This document shows positions 8,660 to 15,801 of a stretch of 48,301 nucleotides of DNA, in pieces. The stretch comes from Candidatus Parepulonipiscium sp. PG-Nuni2H_MBin01 (GTDB taxonomy: Bacteria; Bacillota; Clostridia; Lachnospirales; Cellulosilyticaceae). Each line of letters starts with the position of its first letter. The first letter of the stretch is position 1. The notes under the pieces were generated by a model. The model had not been told where the DNA came from. It made no database searches and was given only the letters and a program-made list of their open reading frames with translations. A program made the position numbers and the translations under genes. The stretch is taken from positions 1-48,301 of the forward strand of contig MDJM01000053.1 in NCBI GenBank assembly GCA_001994995.1. Reading direction: 5' to 3'.

Positions 8660-9724
8660 ATGAAATATAAACAATTATATATACCTTTAACAGCGCTATC
8701 AATGGCGCTAACGGCATGTGCTATTCCTATAGATGATACGCCGTTTAGGTCTAATAATATGGAGCCACTTCATGTTAATAAAACTCCAGATTTGCCGCTT
8801 GTACCACCTAATGTGGATGGTATACCTCATGATATAGCAACAAATAGGCCCCCCCATATGCTACCGTTTACTATACCAGAGCCACCTATCATTAATCCTG
8901 TTAGTCTAGAAGCTGCTGATGGATTTACAGATAGAGCAGGGCGCGCGATTATTAAGTTGGACGAGTATAATCGGATAGTATCGTACTCCCCTGCGTTTAC
9001 GGAAATACTTGTGGATTTGGGGCTAGGTGATAAAGTAGTAGCAACGTCAACTTACGACTTTACGCGAGGTATACCTAGAAATGTAACGGTTTTTGATACG
9101 ATGAACCCTAGTGTGGAAGATGTGGCGGCGGTAGACCCGGACTTAATAATTGCTTCGCCACTAGCTGGAGAGGCTCTTATTGGTCTAAACTCAAGCAATA
9201 TAACTGTAGCAACTGTACCTACTGCTAATAAAATAGCAGATATTTATGATGACCTAGATTTTATGGGCGAATTACTTAATAAACAAGATAAAACTGATGA
9301 GCTAAAGCAACATATGCAAGATGTAATTCATGACTATATTGTTGCGGCAGCTGATATAGAAGATAAGCGAACTGTATATTTTGAGGTAGCACCAGCTCCT
9401 AATATGTATGCAACTGGTGCGGATACTTTTTTAAATGAGATGATTGAATATGTAGGGGGCATTAACGTTATTGCGATGCCTTCGTGGGTTCGTGTTACCG
9501 ACCATATGATTGTAGCAGCTAACCCAGATGTGATTTTGACTAATAGCAATTATAAAGACTATCCGTATTTAGATATTATGAAGCGCAATGGTTGGCATAA
9601 TATTACTGCGGTAGATGAATATCAAGTGTATCAAGTCGACCATCCGTCTACATCGCTAGCAAATCACAATATAGTTAATGGCATGGTGGAAATTGCGCGT
9701 TCTATATATCCTGAGTTTTACTAA
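8660..9724 (+). CDS. ABC transporter substrate-binding lipoprotein, iron-siderophore/cobalamin (BtuF/FepB) type
   Basis: This protein of 354 residues has a lipoprotein signal peptide with the lipobox LTAC (Cys at residue 20), so it is tethered to the outer face of the membrane. From about residue 75 it has the Peripla_BP_2 fold pattern: RIVSYSPAFTEILVDLGLGDKVVATSTYDF, then VDPDLIIASPLAGEALIGL, a long central helix, and ANPDVILTNS near the end. Such proteins bind ferric siderophores, haem or vitamin B12. No permease or ATPase gene is nearby, so it is an orphan here. A GTG at 8654 is in frame, but the ATG at 8660 has better spacing from the GAGAGA site. A C7 run at 8849-8855 lies within the gene. 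Confidence 0.85.
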   Translation: MKYKQLYIPLTALSMALTACAIPIDDTPFRSNNMEPLHVNKTPDLPLVPPNVDGIPHDIATNRPPHMLPFTIPEPPIINPVSLEAADGFTDRAGRAIIKLDEYNRIVSYSPAFTEILVDLGLGDKVVATSTYDFTRGIPRNVTVFDTMNPSVEDVAAVDPDLIIASPLAGEALIGLNSSNITVATVPTANKIADIYDDLDFMGELLNKQDKTDELKQHMQDVIHDYIVAAADIEDKRTVYFEVAPAPNMYATGADTFLNEMIEYVGGINVIAMPSWVRVTDHMIVAANPDVILTNSNYKDYPYLDIMKRNGWHNITAVDEYQVYQVDHPSTSLANHNIVNGMVEIARSIYPEFY

Positions 9725-9745
9725 ATATTACAAATTGATACTGGC

Positions 9746-9775
9746 TTGACTAGAGCTTTAGTTGTATGGCACAAT
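9746..9775 (+). promoter_or_regulatory. possible promoter of the 48-residue gene
   Basis: TTGACT (9746-9751) and CACAAT (9770-9775) with an 18-base spacer, 41 bases before the small gene's ATG. The -35 box is good; the -10 box is weak. Confidence 0.35.
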
Positions 9776-9816
9776 GAAATTGGAAAATATTTTAGTATAA
9801 GGAAAGAGGGAACAGA

Positions 9817-9963
9817 ATGGATAACAATTTAAATTATAATGGTGATGTGCATTTAGGTATGGAGCAAGCTTTAACTATGGCGGCGCAAAGTTTAGTGGAC
9901 CAAGGCTTAAATCAAGCTGAGGTTGAGGATGTATTATCAGTAGAAGAGGTTGAGTATTTATAA
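9817..9963 (+). CDS. 48-residue acidic protein
   Basis: This is a short open frame of 48 codons. It starts at an ATG preceded by the strong site GGAAAGAGGG (9801-9810) and ends in TAA just before a long terminator. The product begins MDNNLNYNGDVHLGMEQAL and ends EVEDVLSVEEVEYL. It looks helical and acidic, with no membrane segment or cysteine. The good ribosome binding site, its own promoter-like sequence and the terminator five bases after the stop make it likely to be a real gene despite its size. The pattern of a regularly spaced helix with a QGLNQAEVEDVL turn resembles a small UBA-like or helix-hairpin protein, but this is only an impression. Confidence 0.65.
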   Translation: MDNNLNYNGDVHLGMEQALTMAAQSLVDQGLNQAEVEDVLSVEEVEYL

Positions 9964-9967
9964 TTAC

Positions 9968-10011
9968 AAAGGCTATTACTTAGATAACGCTCTAGGTAAT
10001 AGCCTTTTATA
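9968..10011. terminator. long stem-loop terminator
   Basis: A 17-bp stem (AAAGGCTATTACTTAGA with its complement, one G-U pair), 6-base loop and TTTT tail, between the small plus-strand gene and the convergent phosphorylase gene. A second, weaker hairpin (about 10015-10043, GGTGCCG/CGACACC) sits nearer the phosphorylase stop. Confidence 0.85.
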
Positions 10012-10047
10012 TGTAACGGTGCCGCTAAATACGACACCTTATTTTTG

Positions 10048-12312
10048 TTAATGATTGACATGCCAAATGTCTTCGTCATACTGAGCAATAGTTCTATCAG
10101 ATGAGAAATAGCCCGCCTGAGAAATGTTAACTACTAATTTTTTAGCCCAAGCCATTCTATCCTCATAATCAGCAAACATACGTTCTTTAGTTTTAATATA
10201 CTCTTTAACATCAAGCAACGTCATAAACCAGTCTTTGCGGATAAGCTCCGCATGGATTTCAAGAAGTAGCGATGGATTTCCTAGTTTCATCATTTCAGGT
10301 GAGATAATAAAATTAATCCAAGTGCGGATGTCCTCGTCATTAATATAATAATCTACAGCTTTGTAACTCCAGTCGCCATACATTTTAATAACGGTTTCGC
10401 TAGATTCACCAAAAATATAAATATTATCAGCGCCAACTAATTCATGAATTTCCACATTAGCCCCATCATCAGTGCCTAGAGTAAGTGCGCCGTTAAGCAT
10501 AAATTTCATATTACCAGTGCCACTCGCTTCTTTAGATGCAAGAGAGATTTGCTCAGAAATATCACAAGCTGGAATAAGTTTTTCCGCATATGTTACGTTA
10601 TAGTTTTCGACCATAACAACTTGCAAATGTGGTGACACTTGTGGGTCATTAGCAATAAGTTCTTCTAAGCATAAAATAACGTGGATTATATCCTTAGCTA
10701 TAATGTAAGCTGGAGCTGCTTTAGCGCCAAATATACATGTAATAGGTGTTGGCGGAATTTTTCCTGCTTTTATTTCTAAATATTTATATATAATGTATAG
10801 CACGTTCATTTGTTGGCGCTTATATTCATGTAAGCGTTTAATTTGAATATCGTAAATTGAATTTTCGTTTATAGTAGCTTTGCCGATTTGTTGTAAATAT
10901 TGCTTAAGTTGAACTTTTTTAGTTTGCTTAATATCTAGCAGTTCTTTAAGAGCGCCTTCATTATCTGTTAAAGAAATTAACTTTTTAAGCGCCTCTGCGT
11001 CTTGTCTAAAGTCACCAGCACCATATTTATCAATCCATGCAACTAGCTCTTTATTACAGTGTAATAACCAACGTCTAAAAGTAATCCCATTAGTTTTATT
11101 ATTAAATTTATCTGGATAAATATTATAAAACTCGCTAAGCTCATTCTCTTTTAAAATAGAAGTATGCAAAGCAGCAACGCCGTTTACGCTAAAGCTATAG
11201 TGCATATCCATACGCGCCATATGAACGCGAGCGTCTTCATCAATAATGTGTAAGTCAGCATCGTCATATTTGCTAACAACTCTATCATTTAAGTCTTTAA
11301 TAATAGGTACTAAATGAGGTACTACTTCTTCTAAATATTCTAATGGCCACTTTTCTAGCGCTTCTGCAAGAATTGTATGATTAGTGTACGCACAAGTTTT
11401 AGATACTATATCAATGGCTTTATCAGTGTCAATACCGCGCGCAACTAAAAGGCGGATAAGTTCTGGAATAACCATAGAAGGGTGAGTGTCATTAATTTGG
11501 ATACAAACATGTTCGTTAAGATTGTTTATATCATAGCCTTTTTGTTCACACTCAAGCAAAATAAGCTGAGCTGCATTGCTAACCATAAAGTATTGTTGAT
11601 ATATACGAAGTAAATGACCTTTTCTATCGCTATCATCAGGGTATAAGAATAGAGTCATGTTTTCAGTCACATTAGATTTATCAAACGAGATGCCATCTGT
11701 AACAATTTCTTCGTTAACAGTTTCGCAGTCGAAAAGATGTAGTTTATTAGTGCCACTATTATAGCCAGTAACATCTATGTCATACATTTTAGACTTAATA
11801 GTAAAGCCGTTAAAATTGACATCAAAACTAACGCCAGTGTCAGTAAGCCAACTAATAGGCTCAATCCAAGGGTTAGGAGTTTCTACTTGCATGTTGGCAT
11901 TAAAGACTTGTTTAAACAGTCCGTAGTGATAGTTTAAACCTACCCCATCACCGTTAATGCCAAGAGTAGCCATAGAGTCTAGAAAACAAGCAGCTAGACG
12001 GCCAAGTCCTCCGTTACCAAGAGAAGGCTCTGGCTCTAATTCTTCAATAATATTAATATTTTTACCATTGTTAGCTAGATAGTCTCTAACCTCGTCATAA
12101 ACTCCTAAGTTGATAAGATTGTTAGATAACAATTTACCGATTAAAAATTCAGCTGAGATATAGTAAACTTTTTTGTTGTTGCTAGAAGGGTTGTCGCCTT
12201 TGTCGTGAGCGGCCTCTTTAACTGCTTTAAGTAAAGCGAAATAAACATCTTTATCATCAGTACTGCTAACGCCGGCTGGCAAATATTTTTCTAAGATAGA
12301 TATAAAATTCAT
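10048..12312 (-). CDS. glgP: glycogen phosphorylase (short paralogue)
   Basis: This 754-residue GT35 enzyme releases glucose-1-phosphate from the ends of alpha-1,4-glucan using pyridoxal phosphate, in the cytosol. Family landmarks are all present: [13 protein letters not shown] and [16 protein letters not shown] near the N-terminus, [41 protein letters not shown], and the PLP site [15 protein letters not shown] with the lysine at residue 603. It is 41 residues shorter than the paralogue at 15.8-18.2 kb, mainly at the N-terminus and after the PLP site. It also carries NGITFRRW where the usual sequence is NGITPRRW. The start has AAGGAAGATTTT upstream. No glycogen synthase or branching genes lie nearby. 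Activity is likely; the preferred glucan may differ between the two copies. Confidence 0.95.
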   Translation of the reverse strand: MNFISILEKYLPAGVSSTDDKDVYFALLKAVKEAAHDKGDNPSSNNKKVYYISAEFLIGKLLSNNLINLGVYDEVRDYLANNGKNINIIEELEPEPSLGNGGLGRLAACFLDSMATLGINGDGVGLNYHYGLFKQVFNANMQVETPNPWIEPISWLTDTGVSFDVNFNGFTIKSKMYDIDVTGYNSGTNKLHLFDCETVNEEIVTDGISFDKSNVTENMTLFLYPDDSDRKGHLLRIYQQYFMVSNAAQLILLECEQKGYDINNLNEHVCIQINDTHPSMVIPELIRLLVARGIDTDKAIDIVSKTCAYTNHTILAEALEKWPLEYLEEVVPHLVPIIKDLNDRVVSKYDDADLHIIDEDARVHMARMDMHYSFSVNGVAALHTSILKENELSEFYNIYPDKFNNKTNGITFRRWLLHCNKELVAWIDKYGAGDFRQDAEALKKLISLTDNEGALKELLDIKQTKKVQLKQYLQQIGKATINENSIYDIQIKRLHEYKRQQMNVLYIIYKYLEIKAGKIPPTPITCIFGAKAAPAYIIAKDIIHVILCLEELIANDPQVSPHLQVVMVENYNVTYAEKLIPACDISEQISLASKEASGTGNMKFMLNGALTLGTDDGANVEIHELVGADNIYIFGESSETVIKMYGDWSYKAVDYYINDEDIRTWINFIISPEMMKLGNPSLLLEIHAELIRKDWFMTLLDVKEYIKTKERMFADYEDRMAWAKKLVVNISQAGYFSSDRTIAQYDEDIWHVNH

Positions 12313-12540
12313 TAAAATCTTCCTTTCTATATTTAGGGCTAGTTGGTTTATATTCCCTGTTTAGTATATTACAAAAATGGAATTTAATACGAGCTAATTA
12401 GAATAAAATTATTTTTTAAACTTATATAAAGTAGTACAACTACATAATATAAAGAATTTACTAAAAAATGGAAAGACAGGCAAGTTTTAGGATTAAAGAA
12501 AATATACTGATTAATAAATACCCCATCAAAAGGAGTCATT

Positions 12541-14613
12541 ATGTCTAATTATATTGAAGATATTGAAGTTCAACAAATTTTACAAACTGAACCTGGTCAC
12601 ACTAATTTTTCTCATTCTATTAGTAATTTAAATAATACTCAGTTTTTATTTCCATTGTATTCTTTGGAGTTAACAGAAGAACATAAAAAGGAGATTTTAG
12701 AAGCACTTGATAATGCTTTACTGCTTTCAACAAACATACAGCAGACTTCCCAGTACTTAGCCATGTTACAATTGTTCCAAAAGTTAAGTCAAATACCAAT
12801 TACTAATTATTGTGAATGTGCAACGTTGCCAAGTTATGGGGAAACTGCAGATAATATACCAACGACACTACCAAGTTATGGGGAAACTGCAGATAATATA
12901 CCAACGACACTACCAAGTTATGGAGGCACTCCAGCAGATAATATAGCGACGACGTTACCAAGCTATGGAGGCACTCCAGTAGTAGGACCTCATCATAAAC
13001 CGCCAACAGCGTTTCCAAATTACGGAGGCACTTCAGTAGGAGGACCTCATCATAAACCACCAACAGCATTTCCTAACTACGGCGGAATTCCTGTAGGACC
13101 AAGTCATACTCCAACTACATTACCAAGCTACGGCGGAACACCTGTAGCAGGGCCTGAAAATACTCCAACGACATTACCAAACTACGGCGGAATGCCAGTA
13201 GCAGGGCCTGAAAATACTCCAACGACGTTGCCAAACTACGGCGGAACACCAGTAGCAGGGCCTGAGAATACTCCAACTACATTGCCAAACTACGGCGGAA
13301 TGCCAGTAGCAGGACCTGAGAATACTCCAACGACGTTACCAAACTACGGCGGCACACCTGTAGCAGGACCTGAGAATACTCCAACGACATTACCAAACTA
13401 CGGCGGCACACCTGTAGCAGGGCCTGAAAATACTCCAACTACATTACCAAACTACGGCGGCATACCTGTAGCAGGGCCTGAGAATACTCCAACGACGTTA
13501 CCAAACTACGGCGGAACACCAGTAGCAGGGCCTGAAAATACTCCAACTACGTTACCAAACTACGGCGGAATGCCAGTAGCAGATTCTGGGGAAGCTACTA
13601 CATTCCCAAATTACGGCGATATGCCTGTGGACCTTAACGAACCACAAGTTCAACCACCAAGGCCACAACCAAAAACTGATGATACATTAGAAACAGGGGT
13701 TAACGTACTTCCTATATTTGGAACTAGCGCAGATACAAACGAACCAGTTACATTAGAAACAGCTAAATCTGATACGCAGCCACAAATAGCTCAAATAACA
13801 GAACCACAAACTACAGAGCCACAAACTACAGAGCCACAAGCGACAGAACCACAAACTACAGAACCACAAACTACAGAACCAGCTAAAACTACAGAGCCAA
13901 AAATAGCTAAAACAGAAGCTACTGCTGAAAAACAATCCCCAAAATCAGATGAGTCATGGATAGCTCAATATCCACAGGCACCAAAAGCTGCAACGAGTAA
14001 AGACACAAACGAAAGCGTGACAGTGGGAAAGCCTTCAAAAGAAGAAGAACAACAACACGTTGGTTCACCAAGCGTTGGCACAAGCAAAGATACAGACCAA
14101 TCTGTAACGGTTCAGCCGGGCGATACTACAAAACCAAACAAACCAAGCAAAAAGAAACCACACAAAAATCAGTGCGGTTGCCAAAAACCAAACGAAGTAA
14201 ATCTTCCAAGTTTTGGCGACGTAGTAGCAGAGATTGCTAACAAAGATAAAGGAGGCGCTCCTCTATTTGGTAACAAACCACCGTTTCTTAAAACTGTAGC
14301 TGAAATGGTAATTGATGATGACGACGATGATGATGACTTAGATGAAAACGTAATCATCAATGAAAAATTCCACGGATATAAACAAGGAAATGACGCAGAT
14401 GAATCTATCACTTTAGATTCTGAGTCACCTCTAGCTACATCTTTTGGTTTACCTGAAGGTTTTTCTAAAGCTTTACAAACTGTAGAGGCTATTATGGGAA
14501 ATAGTTCTGTAAAAGAAGAATGCTGCAATGCACAAAAAACTGAAACAACACCACAACAGCAAGAACCGCTTCAAGATTTAATAGAATTTATTTTTACTAC
14601 ATTAAAAAAATAA
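12541..14613 (+). CDS. PNYGG tandem-repeat protein
   Basis: This 690-residue protein has no signal peptide or membrane segment. Residues 1-95 look helical. Residues 96-364 hold 16 tandem units built on [LF]P[NS]YGG, the central eight being near-identical 18-residue units (LPNYGGTPVAGPENTPTT with T/M/I changes). Next come TEPQT pentapeptides (about 418-440), four spaced copies of a second motif (forms DTNEPVTL, DTNESVTV, DTDQSVTV, DADESITL), a lysine/cysteine patch (KKKPHKNQCGCQ), an eight-aspartate run (about 598-605), and a C-terminal ECCNAQ with a short helix. Paired cysteines and Gly/Pro/Tyr-rich repeats are typical of structural or coat proteins, so a spore-coat or envelope role is plausible but unproven. 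It lies between the two phosphorylase genes and has its own terminator. AAAAGGAGTC precedes the ATG. Confidence 0.75.
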   Translation: MSNYIEDIEVQQILQTEPGHTNFSHSISNLNNTQFLFPLYSLELTEEHKKEILEALDNALLLSTNIQQTSQYLAMLQLFQKLSQIPITNYCECATLPSYGETADNIPTTLPSYGETADNIPTTLPSYGGTPADNIATTLPSYGGTPVVGPHHKPPTAFPNYGGTSVGGPHHKPPTAFPNYGGIPVGPSHTPTTLPSYGGTPVAGPENTPTTLPNYGGMPVAGPENTPTTLPNYGGTPVAGPENTPTTLPNYGGMPVAGPENTPTTLPNYGGTPVAGPENTPTTLPNYGGTPVAGPENTPTTLPNYGGIPVAGPENTPTTLPNYGGTPVAGPENTPTTLPNYGGMPVADSGEATTFPNYGDMPVDLNEPQVQPPRPQPKTDDTLETGVNVLPIFGTSADTNEPVTLETAKSDTQPQIAQITEPQTTEPQTTEPQATEPQTTEPQTTEPAKTTEPKIAKTEATAEKQSPKSDESWIAQYPQAPKAATSKDTNESVTVGKPSKEEEQQHVGSPSVGTSKDTDQSVTVQPGDTTKPNKPSKKKPHKNQCGCQKPNEVNLPSFGDVVAEIANKDKGGAPLFGNKPPFLKTVAEMVIDDDDDDDDLDENVIINEKFHGYKQGNDADESITLDSESPLATSFGLPEGFSKALQTVEAIMGNSSVKEECCNAQKTETTPQQQEPLQDLIEFIFTTLKK
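12826..13632 (+). repeat. in-frame tandem repeat, 16 units, core period 54 bp
   Basis: Units begin at LP[NS]YGG codons. From 13120 the starts fall exactly every 54 bp (13120, 13174, 13228, 13282, 13336, 13390, 13444, 13498, 13552). Outer units are diverged and of different length (14-19 codons). Silent third-position changes between central units (aacaccagta or cacacctgta) show they have been shuffled and partly diverged. Confidence 0.95.
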
Positions 14614-14619
14614 TAAACA

Positions 14620-14654
14620 AAAGGGCTGTTACATTCAGTAGCAGCCCTTTTTTT
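14620..14654 (+). terminator. terminator of the repeat-protein gene
   Basis: A 13-bp stem AAAGGGCTGTTAC/GTAGCAGCCCTTT (one G-U pair), 5-base loop, followed by further T residues. Confidence 0.9.
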
Positions 14655-14660
14655 GTGCAT

Positions 14661-14690
14661 AAAAAAAAGGCTATTGCATGTGCAATAACC
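14661..14690 (-). terminator. terminator of the Bax-inhibitor-like gene
   Basis: On the minus strand, GGTTATTGCA pairs with TGCAATAGCC around a 2-base loop, followed by eight T. It lies two bases after the stop codon. Confidence 0.85.
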
Positions 14691-14692
14691 TC

Positions 14693-15430
14693 TTATTCAG
14701 ATTGGCTTTGAGCTATACGAGCTAACAACTGAAGGATTTCAACATAAACCCAAACAATAGTAACTAGCAAACCTACAGCAAAAAAGTATTCCATATACTT
14801 AGGTAAGCCCGCCTGCGCACCAATAGCTATATTATCATAATCAATCATAAGATTAGCAATAGCAACGCAAACAGTGAAAATACTAAAAGCAATAGCAATA
14901 GGACTAAAGCCGTTAAGAATAAAGTTAATACCAAATAATCTAAGAATAAAGCCTAAAAAGTAAGTAGCGCAAATTGTTAGAGTAAGAATCATAACTGCCC
15001 TACGAATTTTACCAGCTAAATCTGGACATTGTCTATAAAGAAGTAAAGTAAATACTACTGAAAGCATAGTTAAAATTAAAGCTTTCTGAACAATACCATC
15101 GTAAAAATAAGCGAACACAACGGAAATAGAGCCAACAAATAGGCCTTCAGCTGCGGCGTAAAACATAGAAAGACTTGGGGCTAGAGTAGGTTTAAAGCAC
15201 ATGATAAAGACTAAAACAGTCCCTACAATCCCACCAACTAGACTAAATATATTAGCATATGCATTAGGCATGCCGTTAACATCTGTACAAATGAAAAAAG
15301 ACAGTATAGCTACAGCGCAAGTAATAAGAATAAGTAAAATGGACTTATGCCTAGCTCCATCAATAGTCATAGCTTCACTATCATAAGCATCACTATCAAG
15401 TCCGCGTTGTATCATTGGATTAGACCTCAT
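14693..15430 (-). CDS. Bax inhibitor-1 / YccA-like membrane protein
   Basis: This 245-residue integral membrane protein belongs to the Bax inhibitor-1 (TMBIM, YetJ/YccA) superfamily. About seven helices are visible after a polar N-terminus of about 28 residues. The family signatures FYAAAEGLFVGSISVVFA and the C-terminal LMIDYDNIAIGAQAGLPKYMEYFFAVGLLVTIVWVYVEIL, with its conserved aspartates and glycines, are present. Bacterial relatives include pH-sensitive calcium leak channels and protease modulators; which applies here is unknown. The start ATG has CGAGGTGAATTT upstream. It is divergent from the long phosphorylase gene and shares the 370-bp intergenic region with it. Confidence 0.85.
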   Translation of the reverse strand: MRSNPMIQRGLDSDAYDSEAMTIDGARHKSILLILITCAVAILSFFICTDVNGMPNAYANIFSLVGGIVGTVLVFIMCFKPTLAPSLSMFYAAAEGLFVGSISVVFAYFYDGIVQKALILTMLSVVFTLLLYRQCPDLAGKIRRAVMILTLTICATYFLGFILRLFGINFILNGFSPIAIAFSIFTVCVAIANLMIDYDNIAIGAQAGLPKYMEYFFAVGLLVTIVWVYVEILQLLARIAQSQSE

Positions 15431-15801
15431 AAATTCACCTCGTTTCTAATTAAAAAAATTTTTTAAAGCATGGTTGACACAATGCGTATATAAACGCATA
15501 ACCATTATATCATAAAATAACTTAAATTAAAACCCTATAACTTAAAAGTTAACACTTTAGTTAAAATAATTTTACTTATTTATAATGTTTATTTGACATA
15601 AGTCTATAAAATAAAATAAAAAAAAAGGATTAATAAAATAAAAAAACGCATACCATAAGGGAGAAGGAAGGTGAAAACAGAAAATAAATTCCGCATTTTA
15701 TTCAGAATTTAAATTAGAACGTTGGCATAGTGTATAACATAGCCTTAAAAAATTTTAAAGAGATATAGGGCTTAAGTTATGGTTCAAATAAGGAGGCAAC
15801 A
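15431..15801. other. 371-bp divergent intergenic region with inverted repeat
   Basis: An AT-rich region between divergent genes. It holds a TTGACA (15474-15479) followed by a 6+6 inverted repeat, ATGCGT-N6-ACGCAT (15482-15499), that could be an operator or small hairpin. A second TTGACA is at 15593-15598 with only AT-rich sequence downstream, and TTGGCA-N17-TTAAAA lies in about 15722-15750. None is a clean promoter. No convincing gene or riboswitch is seen. Confidence 0.4.

Noticed and set aside
12803..13069. Minus-strand open frames over the PNYGG gene (also 13753-13935 and 14169-14528)
   Set aside because: Periodic shadows of the repeat-rich plus-strand gene, with no ribosome binding sites.
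12826..13632. CRISPR-like regular array
   Set aside because: The 54-bp period is in frame with one protein, and the units have no unique spacers.
15671..15712. 13-residue leader-peptide-like frame before the long phosphorylase
   Set aside because: The AGAAGGAAGG motif overlaps its start too closely and there is no attenuator hairpin behind it.
15722..15750. Sigma-54 promoter at TTGGCA
   Set aside because: The -24 element is partial and no TTGC lies at the right distance.
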